The position numbers were made by a program, and so were the translations under genes. Shown piece after piece: positions 52,653 to 64,000 of a DNA stretch of 64,000 nt; position 1 is the stretch's first letter; each line of letters opens with the position of its first letter. Below the pieces are notes generated by a model, which was not told where the DNA came from, ran no database searches, and saw nothing but the letters and a program-made list of their open reading frames with translations. Origin of the DNA: Ascaphus truei (Eukaryota; Chordata; Amphibia; Anura; Ascaphidae); contig CM071569.1 of assembly GCA_036426205.1 (NCBI GenBank), forward strand, positions 2,074,354 to 2,138,353. Direction: 5' to 3'.

Positions 52653-53744
52653 GCCACCTTTGCTGAAGCAGGGATATCCTGAAAACCTGACCTGTTGCTG
52701 GCCCTAGAGGGCGGGAGTTGGACACCCCTGCCCTACACAAACACGTGCTGGGCACCGCAGAATCCACAGGCACAGGGAACTGGTGCCTGAAGAGCTTCCA
52801 ATATATTTTCTCCGGCAGAACCGGTAGATAAAGTGGCTGGCACTGGGACTTGAACACCATTTTTTACCACTAGGCCATTCATTCCACGTAGCAAGGCTGT
52901 TCCCTGGCACAAGTGATATCACCCTGGCAGTGGAGTCCTGCTGTGTAACAAGCACACACCACCGCTAAAGTTTAATATAGATTACGCATGCTGTATAAAA
53001 CAACGGCCCCATGTATGTTTATGTCCAAGAGCGTTAGTTATAGATTTGCAACATAGGGAGTGGCAAGTTGATCTAGGAATTCATTTTTCATGCCAAATAT
53101 CAGCGGATGAGTTCATACCAGAGTCACAGAGATCCAGAGTCCTGCCCCAACAGAGTTAAGATATCAATCTCACCCTAAAGCAGTGTCCACAAGTCAAAGG
53201 GGCATACTACATCATGCTGAGTGATACTCACTTCCCTTTCCTTCTTCTTAGATGGCTTTAAACCTAAGTAGCTCTCGCACAGGGGCTTCCCATGTGTTCC
53301 ATTAGGGTTTGGTGTGGATCCTGGCCTCCCAAGTCTTCATACGATTGAAGAAAGATCTTCCCTCACAATAGCGTCTTCGTGTTGATTAAAGTGCATTACG
53401 GGCGGATAGTAGGACCAGCGGCTGCCAGTGCTGAAGGTGTTTCACTCTTTTGTGGCTCCTTATGGTAACGCCAACATATGTTTCCAAATGGAAGTGGGGG
53501 TTTTAGGATTTAAGTTATGAATAATTCCAGCCGCGACCGTTCCCAACAAGAGTCGGATTAAGCCAACGCCATTCCCAACATGCAGACACTTGGCCGAGTG
53601 TCCTGTCCCAAACTCGGGCCTCTTCCCATACGCTGTGAAGCAGCTTCTTCCATGCCGGGAAAGGCACCAAGCATTCAAGAGAGCAAAGCTCCGAGCTTTC
53701 TCTGACACGGAGAAGCAGCTTCAGAGAATAATGAACAGGAGCAA

Positions 53745-53865
53745 CAGGGCGAGCAACGAGAGACCCGACCCCAGCACCCTGAGGAGCAAGGAGAGACCCG
53801 ACCCCAGCAACCCGACCCCAGCACCCTGAGGAGCAAGGAGAGACCCGACCCCAGCATCCTGAGAG
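53745..53865. repeat. Short tandem repeat, about 3 units
   Basis: GAGACCCGACCCCAGCACCC and GAGGAGCAAG units. The surrounding 80-codon frame (53590-53829, +) is unrecognised. Confidence 0.7.
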
Positions 53866-54820
53866 TCGTTGCCACCCAGTTGCTCAGATTACTGGCATCA
53901 AAGGGGGGTTAAGGGATACATTTTTTTTTTTTAAATAATCTAACAAACGAGAGAAATGAAAGAACAATGAGATACACACACACACACACACACATCAATA
54001 TTACCTGCTCCTCCTACCTGGAAAAACAGGCTAATCCTGTCTGAGTTTTTACATTAAGCAGCTGCAGGAATTTAAAAAGACGCAAAAGGCAATAAAATAA
54101 CTCATGCTGACCAAGGCAAATAACATCTCCCCCCTCTGGGGGGCAGCAGAGAGGGAGAGCAAAGTGCCCAGGCAATGATGCACTCAGCCCTAAATAGTCT
54201 GAAAGTGCCAGCTTTGGGGTGCTACATCTGGCATTTAGTGTAAGAGAACAACAATATAAATATGCAATAATAATGAGATTTTAGCTTTTATGGGCAGGAA
54301 AAATGTGAAGCTGGAGAAATGACTTTATTTCCCAGGGGCATATCAGCGTATTGAGACTGAACGACAAGTCTGGCTCATAGAATACGAGGCTTCGGACAGG
54401 CTAGAGCCGCTCATGCCTTGGTGGTAATGTTATAACCTGGGTGGGCATATTCTTTTAATGGGTAAAACAGGGCGAGCAGAAGGAGACCGATCATGGAGGA
54501 ACACACAAGTTGAAGGTTGAAGTATTCATATAAAAAAGCAGAAATGCTTATTTACATACTACAAAAAGAAAAGAAAAAGTTGAACTTTTTTTTCCGGTTT
54601 GTTACGAATACTTGAATGAGAGTGTCCCCTGGATGTCACGGGACTGCAGGCTGGCACCGGGAGCAACCCCACGGCTCCGGTGATATTAAGAAAAGAACAG
54701 GATGACGGCACCTAAATCTGTCTAATGAACACCAAGAGCCGTTTCAGATAACTTAAAGTAGCACCCCCGTGTAGCAGGTCAGCAAAGTTACTTCAGTAAA
54801 TAAAAATATATAGCTATGCA
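53866..54820. other. No gene recognised
   Basis: Contains a short (AC)n at 53974-53993 and otherwise unassigned sequence. Confidence 0.45.
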
Positions 54821-54824
54821 TCTT

Positions 54825-55045
54825 AACCCAGGCTGTGCTCAAAAGCTGTGAAATGCAGCGAGCATAAGCTTATAGGGGACCATGTTATATGGTTTTGAAG
54901 CAAAAGGTGGCACTGTGTGCTCATTTGCATGTCATTTCCCCAGAATCCCTTGCTGCAGTGGATGCACTGTGTGCGCTGGGTGATAATGGTGAAAGGCGGG
55001 GTTGCAGACCTGTCTAAGACATGCAAATGACCATACAATAATATT
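54825..55045. repeat. Interspersed repeat family B, copy 2
   Basis: Same order of motifs as 45430-45710: GAGCATAAGCTTATAGGGG, CTGTGTGCTCATTTGCATG, GTTGCAGACCTGTCTAAGAC. Confidence 0.75.
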
Positions 55046-55825
55046 TCATATAATAATTTATATAATATATATATATCCCTGTGCATGTTATTAGATGGTA
55101 AGCTCTTCAGCCCAGGGTCTCCCTTTGCCACACACATTAGCAGGTGAGCACTCCATCCCAAATGTAGTAATGTCAAACATCTCTAAGTGTGTCAAGGGCG
55201 CGGGCGAGTGTATACGCACGAGGGCGTGCGCACACACACACACGTGTGTAAAATGCAGTGCTTTTGGGTTGTGACTTTAGCAAAGCGGCATATTTTGGAG
55301 ATGGTGATAGCCGCACACACTCCCAAGGGACCTTGCAGGCAGGTGCTCCTGCTCTTAAACCCCATTCCAGACCCTTTTAAAATGTAAAAAAAAAAAAAAC
55401 ACGCAAGATTGTTCCCACACAATGGCAAGAGCAGGAATTCAGTCTGCAAGCGACAATAACCAGCGGATGTGCATGCCTGCCAGATAACCGGATCCCGCAG
55501 TGCACCCCGGAGCCTGCCACATGGAAGTTTGACATTACATTACACATTGTTGGCCTGCAAGGGACTAGCGTCAATGAAAAAGTGAAAGCTGGCAGCGCAC
55601 TGCGATATACCGCATTTCCCTGGGGGATAACCTTTCAGCCTCGTTCATGTTCTCCCGATGAGTCTGCTTTACCTTCCATTACTTAGGGAACAAGGCTCTT
55701 GGACGGCAGCTCTCACAGGAGAAAAGCTTGGAATATGACCAAGGACATGTCAATTGTTTTCTCAGACAGAACGCTCACTTAATGTCTCAGAGCCAAAGTA
55801 TGTCCAGGGCTCAACCATATAGGAC

Positions 55826-55910
55826 AGGGGTGGCCAACTCCAGTCCTCAAGGGCCACCAACAGGTCAGGCTTTCTGAATATCCCTGCTTCAGCACCGGTG
55901 GCTCAGAGGC
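55826..55910. mobile_element. hAT-like MITE, half copy cut by a Harbinger-like MITE
   Basis: CAGGGGTGGCCAACTCCAG is close to the family consensus. It stops at GGCTCAGAGGC where the GC-rich MITE begins. Confidence 0.75.
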
Positions 55911-56275
55911 TAAGGCCCCGGTAACTCCGCTGCAACGCGCGCCCGCGAGATTGGCGGCGCGTGCAGCCGATTCCCCGGTCTGCAGCTCACTGCAGGAAGA
56001 GAGACCGGGGGGGGGGGGAGGCGTGGCGGGGGAGTGACGGGGGCGCGGCCATGACATCACCCGGCAGGTTCGCCCTCATTGGCTGAACCGCCGGGGGGCG
56101 TGCCTTATCGCTCGTCGCGAGTCCTGCTCCCAATTCTATTGAGAGCAGGAGCAACTCTCGCCACAGAGCTGCGGCCCCCCCTCGCAGCGGGCCCGGCGCC
56201 ATTGAGGGGAGGGCTCTAGTCCGTGCAGCGTCCGCCACGGCGGGCGCTGTAGTAGGCAGCGGGGGCAAGGCCTAA
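55911..56275. mobile_element. PIF/Harbinger-like GC-rich MITE, second copy
   Basis: The body 55914-56272 is flanked by TAA on both sides. Same family as 9997-10345, including GGTTCGCCCTCATTGGCTG. The CRE is mutated to TGACATCA. Confidence 0.75.
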
Positions 56276-56840
56276 GTATCTCATGAACCAGGCGGTCCCC
56301 GCAGCTGAAAGTAGTGATGTATGGCTTAGGGGGACCCCTGGCACTCCCTTGGGCTAAAAAAATAATAATAAAGTCGGCGGAATTGCTTTTTTTAAATTAG
56401 GCCTTGAGATAAAAAAATCAAATTGGATGATTACTTTGAAATAATATTTAAACTTAACCCTGATAAACAAAAAGGACTGGATGTTTTTTTTTACAGTCTT
56501 TATTGCCTTTTGGTTAGAACACGTTTTTTCTGCTGTTCAAGGCATTAGTAAATGATTTTTTAGGGGTTTGGTCTCTGAAAAGTAATTATAAAGTCATCAT
56601 TAATCAGAGAGATAAAAAGCTGCCGCTGACGGGCTGGAATCCCGTCTTCTCAAAGAAAAGCAAAAACATTCATTTTTCTCAAGATACAAGCAACTAAAAC
56701 AGTGGCATTGAGGGTAATTGAATCTTTCCAAGGACGTCAATTACCCTGATAAGTAGTTTTAAAATGTTTTTTAGTTCTGTACGTTGGTCCCTTTCGGGAA
56801 TCGGCAGATGAAAAGATGGTCTCAATGCTTAATAATCCAT

Positions 56841-57015
56841 AGGAGTGACCAAGTCCAGTCCTCAAGGGTCACCAACAGGTCAGATATTGGGGATATCCCT
56901 AGTTCAGGGGTGGTTCCATCAATCTGACTGAGTCACTGATTGAGCCTCCTGTGCTGAAGCAGGGATATCTTTGCAATCAGACCTGCTGGTGGCCCTTTAG
57001 GTTCGGAGTTCTTGG
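56841..57015. mobile_element. hAT-like palindromic MITE
   Basis: GTCCAGTCCTCAAGGGTCAC and GCTGAAGCAGGGATATC halves, with degraded ends. Confidence 0.65.
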
Positions 57016-57302
57016 AATAAGGGTACTAGCTGGCAAGGATTACCCCTACACATCTATGAAACTTCTTTTTACACTCTAAATATTGTTATAAATCTTTCAA
57101 AAAATAAGTCCCACAAAGCTTTGCTTGGCTGCTTAGCGCTGCTGACATTCCTGGAAGTCGGACACAGTATTACGACTTCAAGGCACGGACCACAGCCCAG
57201 AAATCATGTGTTACATACAATAGGCCCCATATTCGGTTCTTGTTACAACAATCTACTGTACATTGTTATTCTGCAGCAGGTAACGGTGTGATCCTGACTG
57301 CT

Positions 57303-57626
57303 AAGGCTACGGGCCCCAGTAGCACGCGGGCCGGAGCATCTACCCGTTTCAGTCGCGACCGGTGGTCTGCGGCTGTGCTTGGAGTGGCGAGCAGGAGATC
57401 CGACAGAGGAGGGAGAGGTGGCAGGGGTGTGGTCATGACGTCACACGGCTGGTTCGCTTTCATTGGCTGAACCGCCGCGCCAAAAGACGAAAATCTTGTC
57501 TTTTTGGCCAAGGCGGTCAGGCATCGTGGCTTGTGCGCGCACGCTCCGACTGGGGCCTGCCCCATAGAGGGCTGTACCTTGTGTGCGGCGCACGCGCCAT
57601 AGCTCACATCGCGGCCACTGGCCTTA
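57303..57626. mobile_element. GC-rich Harbinger-like MITE, second subfamily
   Basis: Starts TAA then GGCTACGGGCCCC and ends GGCCACTGGCC then TTA. Contains CATGACGTCACACGG and CATTGGCTGAACCGCCGCG. A related inverted copy begins at 61863. Confidence 0.6.
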
Positions 57627-58463
57627 GGGTTATTTAGAAGTGTCCGTGCAAATATCTGTGTGTTTCTTATGAAAATGCATTACTAACCAACCCTCTACTG
57701 AAGTTCCATCAACCATCGCCCATCCACAACTATGGCGTCACTGCCATCTGTACAGTGACCACCACCCCATTATAGATACAAAAAACCCCCACAATAATCA
57801 GCATTAATATTAACCTTTTGGGTGTCACCACGTCACTGGGGCCGGTACAGAGGGGAGGCCCCCATTTCTATGGGAGATATAGTTCTGCACCGGAAAAGGA
57901 GGACACGAGTGATGCCGCAATCACTTAAAATCGCCATGCGCCGGAGGGCTCGTAGGACTCAAGGGGTTAATAGGCGATCAGAATTAAATTAATTCTCATA
58001 AAAACGCAGATATACACGGTTTATATTAATTAAAGACAAAGGTGGTCATCTTTGGAACAAAGACCCCCAATCACATGCAGAATCTTTGAAAGGATCTCTA
58101 CGGCCAACCGAACATGCGTATTAGGCAACGGGAGAGTGTGTTACCGGTAAGCATACACGTAGATAACCGCGCCGTGGCGAGCAGTCTGCTCCAGCTTGGG
58201 CTTTGTTTTCCCGAATGGGTTATCACTGGTAGCCTACCACTGCACTAAGAAAGTGGTTGGAACAGGAAGGAACAGAACAATATATTTAGAAGACATGCAA
58301 AAAGCAGCAGCTTAGGTTTGAGACTTGAAGAACAACAAGCAATGGGGACGAGGAAAAGTTTGGCTGCACACGTCAAATTACTGGAGCTTTCCAATAATTA
58401 CAGAGAAGGCAGAGCCCCTCCTGTGCCCACCTCTATTCATTATATATTGACAGTGTGCAGAAC

Positions 58464-58709
58464 AGGAGTGGGCAAACTCCAGCCCTCAAGGGCCAGCAAA
58501 TGGGCAGGTTTTCAGGATATCCCTGCTTCAGCACAGATGGCTCAGTCGAAGGCTGGCCACCAGCGTGTCAGGTATTGGGGATGTCCCTGCTTCAGCAAAA
58601 GAGGCTCAGTTTTCGACTGAGCCACCTATACTGAAGCAGGGATATTCCCCCCCCAAAAAAAAACTGACCTGTTGATGGCCTTTGAGGACTGGAGTTGCCC
58701 ACCCCTGGT
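58464..58709. mobile_element. hAT-like palindromic MITE, internally rearranged
   Basis: Starts CAGGAGTGGGCAAACTCCAG and ends GGAGTTGCCCACCCCTG. Contains an extra partial repeat of the CTGCTTCAGC segment. Confidence 0.75.
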
Positions 58710-58894
58710 GTGGTAACTCCTGTTTGCGTGGCTGTAAGGCAGGTCTACATGGCAACTTGACCCCACTGGCAGTAAGAGGGTTAATTCCACGCTTCCGAAC
58801 AAGGGGGGGGGGGCAGCTTTAATGTGATAATATTGGGGAGCAGCCCTATTAAACGCAGTGTATTGTGTCGCCCCCTGGCATCTGTTTCAGGATC

Positions 58895-59037
58895 TGTCTG
58901 CTTCAGGATATCTCTGCTTCAGCACAGATGGCGCAGTCTTCGACTGAGCCACTGATTGAGCCATCTGTGCTGAAGCAGAGATATCCTGAAAACCTGACCT
59001 GTTGGTGGCCCTTGAGGACTGGAGTTGGCCGCCCCTG
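58895..59037. mobile_element. hAT-like palindromic MITE, 5' end truncated
   Basis: GATGGCGCAGTCTTCGACTG in the middle, ending GGAGTTGGCCGCCCCTG. Confidence 0.75.
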
Positions 59038-59157
59038 GTGTAAAAAAAGCTCCACTAAAAATTGTATTTTAGTTCTGAAGAGATTGTGCGTCTGCTCAAC
59101 ATCTGATGTAAAGAACCAAAACACGACAGCAACTGTACTGTTCGTACCTGAACTTAA

Positions 59158-59645
59158 AGCTACAGACCAAACACCATCTTACATGTGAATTTTTTTAAAT
59201 AAAATCAGCTCTGTACGATGAGAAAATAATTGCAGCATTTTTTTATTTATTTAAAAAAAACTCTGAATGATATTTTTAATGTATTATAATGTAACAAGCC
59301 TTTTTTGTTTCTATACCAACCATTTACAAAGTCACATCCCCTTCCTCTTCTGAAACCTGCTCTGACACACCCCTTTTTGAGCCCTGCCCTCTAGCAGTGC
59401 ACCTATTGTATCTAGTGACTGCCTGGTCACATGATCTTCCCCACAGAACTTTGCATCTTTAGTCCTCTTCTGCTGCACTGACAGCCATTTAGTGAACCCC
59501 CAAATCGAATCTTCGCCGATCGATCACTGGAGACTTAGGCAACTTAGGTAATTACTTCTCATTGTGTGGATTGTATTGATTAACATATTAAAAAAGGGGG
59601 GAAAAATAAAATGAAAAAATAAAAACGCCAGCTTGGACTGTTACT
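59158..59645 (+). mobile_element. TTAA MITE, family A copy
   Basis: TTAA at 59154-59157 and 59646-59649. The interior block GGTCACATGATCTTCCCCAC is conserved. Confidence 0.7.
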
Positions 59646-60268
59646 TTAAAAAGTGCACATACCAAAGGTAACAAACGGCCTGCCGTAAAAAATACCACAA
59701 TCATTCAAGAGGGGAAATAGATTGATCTCCACACAAAAAAAAATAATGTATTTCAATAGGAACACTGGAATTGTAATCTTATCAGGCGCAGTAAGCTGCT
59801 TTACTGTCAGGTTACCTTCATTCAAAAGAATGGGACGCAGGGCTAATTTACAAAGCCATCTCCTGCTATAAAAGCGCCTTCTGGTGCTGGAAGGGATATT
59901 ACAGCCAATTAAATCCATGGGCTCTTCCAGCTCCGAATGGGGAACACCGACCGCTTGGCAAATATTGACCTCACACTCTTTTTATTCTGACTTCTGCACA
60001 CTGTGACAAAGTGGTAGGGGCAGGGAGTTACCTCACTCCCCCCCTTAGGTGCACACGGGGGGGTCCTTCTTTCTTTTTGTTCTTTTATTGTAAAGGCAAA
60101 AGAATAACAACATATGAGGGGGATCTGTGGGTAAGTGACATAAGTGGGGGAGAGATACATTAAGATGCTTTCTGCCAGGAGATGGGATTACAGGCCGGTG
60201 CTAGCTCCAAAAAAAAGCACGCTGTCCTGTCCAGGCAGGAACAAAGGACTATAGTATGGCCCCGCTTT

Positions 60269-60597
60269 AGACCTCGGGCATGGTCAGCGCTTATGCGTTG
60301 ACCCGTGCTGAGGCGCACTTACGCTCGGCACGGATCCCCTGCAGCCGCAATGAGAGCGGCTTTAACAGGGGCCCGCTTACGCAAGCGTGCGGAAGCGTAA
60401 ATCTTAGCAAAATTTGAAATTTTCGCGCTCGCCGAGCGCAGGGCCGGTCACGTGAGCGGTTCGCCCAGCTCCGTGACGTCACTGGCCCGCCCCCCGACGC
60501 CCCCGGACAGCACGCGGTCTAAGGCCAGGGAAAGCACCCGCTTTCCCTCAGCCTCAGCGCGCCTCCGCTAGGCATCACTAACCATGGACGCAGCCTT
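60269..60597. mobile_element. GC-rich MITE-like element with CRE
   Basis: TTTA then GACCTCGGGCATGGTCAGC at the left, and GCGTCCATGGTTAGTGA read from the right end before TTA. Contains TGACGTCA near 60473 and TCACGTGAGC. The ends are imperfect. Confidence 0.45.
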
Positions 60598-60804
60598 ACG
60601 GCGCTCCGCTCATACAGCGTTTCCCAATGTATTCATTAGGTTCAGCGCTTGTTCCGTTTTTCTAGCAATTTTTGGCATGACGCGCTCAGCAGCTTGGTAT
60701 CCGGCGGTCACTAAGCAACCGTTATCGCGTGCGCAACTCCTTGTCTGATGCCATTTGTCAGCAAAACAGTAGGGTTACAGCTCTGCATCTGTGTTTTGAA
60801 AGGT

Positions 60805-60895
60805 ACAATACAGTAGGGCCCCGCTTTACCGCGATCTCCGCTTTACGGCGGCGGCCTGGAACGGAACCCGCTGTGTGAGCGGGACCCCTACCGTA
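60805..60895. mobile_element. Tigger/pogo-like MITE fragment
   Basis: TACAGTAGGGCCCCGCTTTA followed by CCGCTTTACGGCGG. The GGGCCCCGCTTTA end is the usual form of this group. Only a short piece remains. Confidence 0.5.
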
Positions 60896-61018
60896 TATCA
60901 ATATCAAAATATAGCAGGGGAGGAAAGCCAAACCAACGGAGGCTTTAGCAGAGGGTGGTTGCCAAGGCAACAGGCTGGGCGCAAAGGGAAGGCTACAGAT
61001 TTGGCAAAATGTTACAAC

Positions 61019-61197
61019 TTAGGCCGCGCTTATAGTGCCGGCGACAGCGACGCGGCGTCAAAGCAAAGGCATTGAATCCGTCGCGTGCGCTTATAGAAGG
61101 AGCGACGCGACTGGAATCGCTGGAAGTCACTTCAATTAGATTTTACCAGCAACCGCAGCGTGACGTCAGCGTCGCCGGCACTATAAGCGCAGCCTTA
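61019..61197. mobile_element. Harbinger-like MITE with near-perfect 24 bp inverted ends
   Basis: The body 61022-61194 (173 bp) has ends GGCCGCGCTTATAGTGCCGG and, from the right, GGCTGCGCTTATAGTGCCGG, flanked by TTA on both sides. TGACGTCA lies 31-38 bases from the right end. This is the cleanest terminal structure in the window. Confidence 0.8.
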
Positions 61198-61739
61198 CAC
61201 GGGGGTGTGCTGGCAGTCTCAGAACAGGGAAAACATACTTCTGTGTCCAGGACACTTTCCCTCCATATTGAATAGAAGTCAGCAAGTGTCCTGCAAGTGA
61301 TGGTACCAAGGTGGTACATTTCTGTCTGTGCTAGAGACGTGTCTCCCCCCCCAACTGCTCTATCAGGAACGGAACTTTCTTATCTTACAAAGCAATGCGT
61401 TACTGGCCACCCATCCGGCAGCCAAAAGGGGTTAAACTGCCGTCAAGTCACAAGAAGGGGGTTTCTCCCCAGTCTTATCTGCGCTTTCCTAAATGCCAAG
61501 GTAATTAGATTTATCCACAGGCCTATACGCCAAACACGGTGGCCAGCACACGCGGGACACGCCTCAGAGATTGCAGTATCCTCCACAGACAAGTGAAAGG
61601 ATTTCGAAAGCAGTGCGGAGAGACATTAATCCTTATGACACCACAAGGCGGGGATCACGCCTGCAGAGGTCTGCGCGCGCTCACGTAACTGGGAACCAGC
61701 CGTGTGAAACATGACACGCTCACTTAACATTGACGTGGC

Positions 61740-61758
61740 ACTGGGGGGGGGGGGGGGG
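61740..61758. repeat. Poly-G tract
   Basis: A run of about 16 G. Confidence 0.9.
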
Positions 61759-61862
61759 CTGTGCATTACCCTGTGATCGTGTCACCCGGGTAATAAGCTG
61801 CCACTGAAGTCAGTGGGTCCTTCCGTGCGATAGCGCCCCCACCTGCACTGTTGCAGTTTTAA

Positions 61863-62125
61863 GGTCTCGTCCACAGTGATCGCGACTGCGCTGGCGACTC
61901 GAACAAGAGACGGCCCTCTATGGGGCCGGCCATAGTCCGCGTACGCATGAGCAAGCGTAATGGCGCGACAACATTTTAAGAAGACAAGAAATTAGTATTT
62001 TGGCGCGGCGGCCGAGCAAATGGCCAAGTCACGGCGGTTCACCCAATGAGGGCGAACCAGCCGCGTGACATCATGGCTGCGCCCCTGCCACGACCCTCCC
62101 CCCCATCGCGAGCGATCTGAAGTCC
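61863..62125. mobile_element. GC-rich Harbinger-like MITE, inverted relative of 57303-57626
   Basis: Begins after TAA with GGTCTCGTCCACAG. Shares GGCGGTTCACCCAATGAGGG and CCGCGTGACATCATGGC in inverse order with the 57.3 kb copy. The far end is unclear. Confidence 0.5.
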
Positions 62126-62274
62126 TGTGCTTTTGGTTTGGTGACTTATACGAAGGTTCGGCATTATTTGCCCGTTTCACGCGTTTTCCAAAACGCCGCC
62201 GCATTCACATTTCCGTACACTGTATTTTCTGCTTCATTTCTAGCGGCCAGCAAAGGTGTTAAAACACGCGAAGG

Positions 62275-62636
62275 CGAGAGGTTCTCAACTTCAGTCCTCA
62301 GGACCACATCCCCAACAGGTCAGGTATTAAGGATATCCCTGCTTCAGCACAGGTGTGCTGTAGCTGAGCCACTGATTGAGTCTCCTGTGCGCTCCAGACA
62401 TCCCCCTAACAACAAAAACCAGCAAGAAATACAACCTGGAGAGCTGCTTTAATTCCATGTTATTTGAAGTTAACTCAAGCCGCTGCCAACTTAACTTGAA
62501 GTTAAACATATGCAACTGCAGTTTCTCCAGCTTAGTCGAAGACTGAGCCACTGATTGAGCCTCCTGTGCTGAAGCAGGGGAATCCCTAATACCTGACCTG
62601 TTGGTGGCCCTTGAGGACTGGAGTTGGCCACCCCCT
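62275..62636. mobile_element. hAT-like MITE split by about 135 bp
   Basis: Half one is 62275-62390 and half two 62527-62636, ending GGAGTTGGCCACCCCCTGG. The intervening segment is unrelated and unassigned. Confidence 0.7.
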
Positions 62637-62857
62637 GGTGTAAAGATACTGAGCAGCATGTTCGGTTCTAGATCGGGTCAATTTCATTTTCCTGAAATGT
62701 GATGCTGGTTTAACACTAGTTAAAGTTGCAACTACAGTACCTATAGCTGAAGAACCAAAAGAGGAGACCGATATACAATACACCGCTGCAATAACTACTT
62801 ATACGATTGATATTTGTGATCTCAAGTGTTTTTTTTTTTTTTTAATCATTGGTTTAA

Positions 62858-63540
62858 AGCTGCAGTTCAAGCAATATCCTACGTGTGTTTAAAAAAAAAT
62901 TAAATCAGTTGTGTACTATGAGAAAATACTTGTAGCATTTTTTTTAAAGAAAAAAACCCCCTATTTTTAAAGACATTGTTAATGTATTCTAATGTAGCAA
63001 GCATTTTTGGTTCTATAGCGGGGTGCCCTGCTCGGTATCTCCCCATGTTTTTTCTTTTAAACTCCACATCCTCATTTAGTGCACTTTATTTTCAGTTACA
63101 GGTGCACGTTGATACTGGTTTTTGTTGTATATTTGTTTTTAACCTTTTTCCTTTTCTGGTTAGTCCTGACTGGCTAACCAGATGCTGTACTTTGCCAGCC
63201 AATCAGATAAAAAGGTTTAAAAATAGATCTATAGCAACTATTTACAAAGTCACATCCCCTTCCTTTTCTGAAACAGGCTCTGACACACCCCTTTTTGAGC
63301 CTTGCCCTCTCTCTAGCAGTGCACCAATTGTATCTAGTGACTGCCTGGTCACATGATCTTCCCCACAGAACTTTGCATCTTGGGTCCTCTTCTGCTGCAC
63401 TGAAAACCATTTAGTGAATCCCTGTGCCGAATCTTTGCCGATAGATCACAGGAGCACGGATCGATCAGCAACTTAGCTAATCACTCGTCACTGTACAGAT
63501 TGTATTGATGCACAGATTGAACGTTTTTTTAAACTGCAGC
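62858..63540 (+). mobile_element. TTAA MITE, family A copy with nested insertion
   Basis: TTAA lies before 62858. The right end GCTGCAGC... is followed by TTTAGG, a mutated target. Interrupted by 63020-63228. Confidence 0.7.
63020..63228. mobile_element. 209 bp nested insertion with CTATAGC duplication
   Basis: CTATAGC at 63013-63019 and again at 63229-63235 flanks a segment absent from the four other family A copies. The segment is T-rich, contains CCAATCAG, and has no obvious TIR or poly-A tail, so its class is open. Confidence 0.65.
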
Positions 63541-64000
63541 TTTAGGAGACGTCATAGAACGGGTCCTTCTGCTGTGTGCTTCCTCACCGAGAAGGTGTCT
63601 GACCAGACTCCTGTTTCAAGATTGCTTGGGCAAGAAGCTACTGCAGCAGAGACGTGTTCTGTTTACATGCACAATTTCACAACGAAGTGTTAAGACTTCA
63701 TTAAAGTTTAGGTCACATTGGGCTCTGAAGTGTTATTATGCTACAATAATCCAGGTGAAATAATGTGTCTATGCTTTTTGCTTCTGAAACAGAAGATTTC
63801 CCAAACATCACTTTCTTTTCCTGTAGTCCTCCATGGCCGCACACGGTATGGGCATACCCACCCCCCTTCCAGTATGGACCAATGCCAAAGATCCCGACTG
63901 AGGATATTTGTCCATCAGCCCCTCCCCCAGGCAGTCAATACATTACGACGCTGAACTCCAAAAACAAACACTGGAAACAACCTCACAGGCGGGGAGTAAA
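63541..64000. other. No gene recognised at the right edge
   Basis: Unassigned sequence to the window end. Short open frames here have no splice or similarity support that I recognise. Confidence 0.45.

Larger units (their letters stand above)
51002..52735. mobile_element. hAT-like MITE split by a solo LTR
   Basis: The first half (51010-51106) begins AGGGGCGGGCAACTCCAG. The second half (52653-52731) ends GGCGGGAGTTGGACACCCCTG. Together they make one normal copy once the LTR and one GCCAC are removed. Confidence 0.85.

Overview
This is a vertebrate nuclear window, most likely from an anuran amphibian. The evidence is split genes with GT/AG introns, a protein almost identical in layout to vertebrate TMEM39A, and a dense load of frog-type repeats: palindromic hAT-like MITEs, TTAA-flanked MITEs, PIF/Harbinger-like MITEs, tRNA-derived SINEs, and CR1/L2-like LINE debris. 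Real coding sequence is a small part of it. Most long reading frames are low-complexity or tandem-repeat artefacts.

Layout. 1-10.28 kb is one large inverted repeat folded in a GT/AC tract near 5.2 kb. Its right arm carries the last four exons of a FAAH/amidase-family gene on the + strand (8012-10544). Its left arm carries a frameshifted mirror copy. 10.6-16.8 kb is intergenic and repeat-rich, with a decayed LINE ORF1 that keeps esterase motifs at 13.2-14.1 kb. From 16.85 kb to at least 46.05 kb on the - strand lies TMEM39A. I can place all eight coding exons; the exon lengths sum to exactly 488 codons plus a stop. The gene converges tail-to-tail on the amidase gene.

The large intron between the first coding exon (45.9 kb) and the second (29.2 kb) contains a second, larger inverted repeat (23.39-32.39 kb against about 33.2-43.08 kb). 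Its right arm holds antisense copies of four TMEM39A exons, every one with a changed length. In both palindromes the inner arm, facing the 5.2-32.4 kb core, is clean and the outer arm is full of small indels. I infer that the outer arms are unpolished fold-back read sequence used to fill assembly gaps. A true inverted duplication is the alternative.

43.1-64 kb holds the 5' coding exon of TMEM39A and then a long repeat field with no recognised gene. This field includes a 1,546 bp solo LTR with a 5 bp target duplication sitting inside a MITE, and a cluster of GC-rich MITEs carrying the cAMP-response palindrome TGACGTCA. Within TMEM39A introns there are also a 28-copy array that puts a sense-strand AATAAA every 41 bp, and a triplicated 3' splice site.
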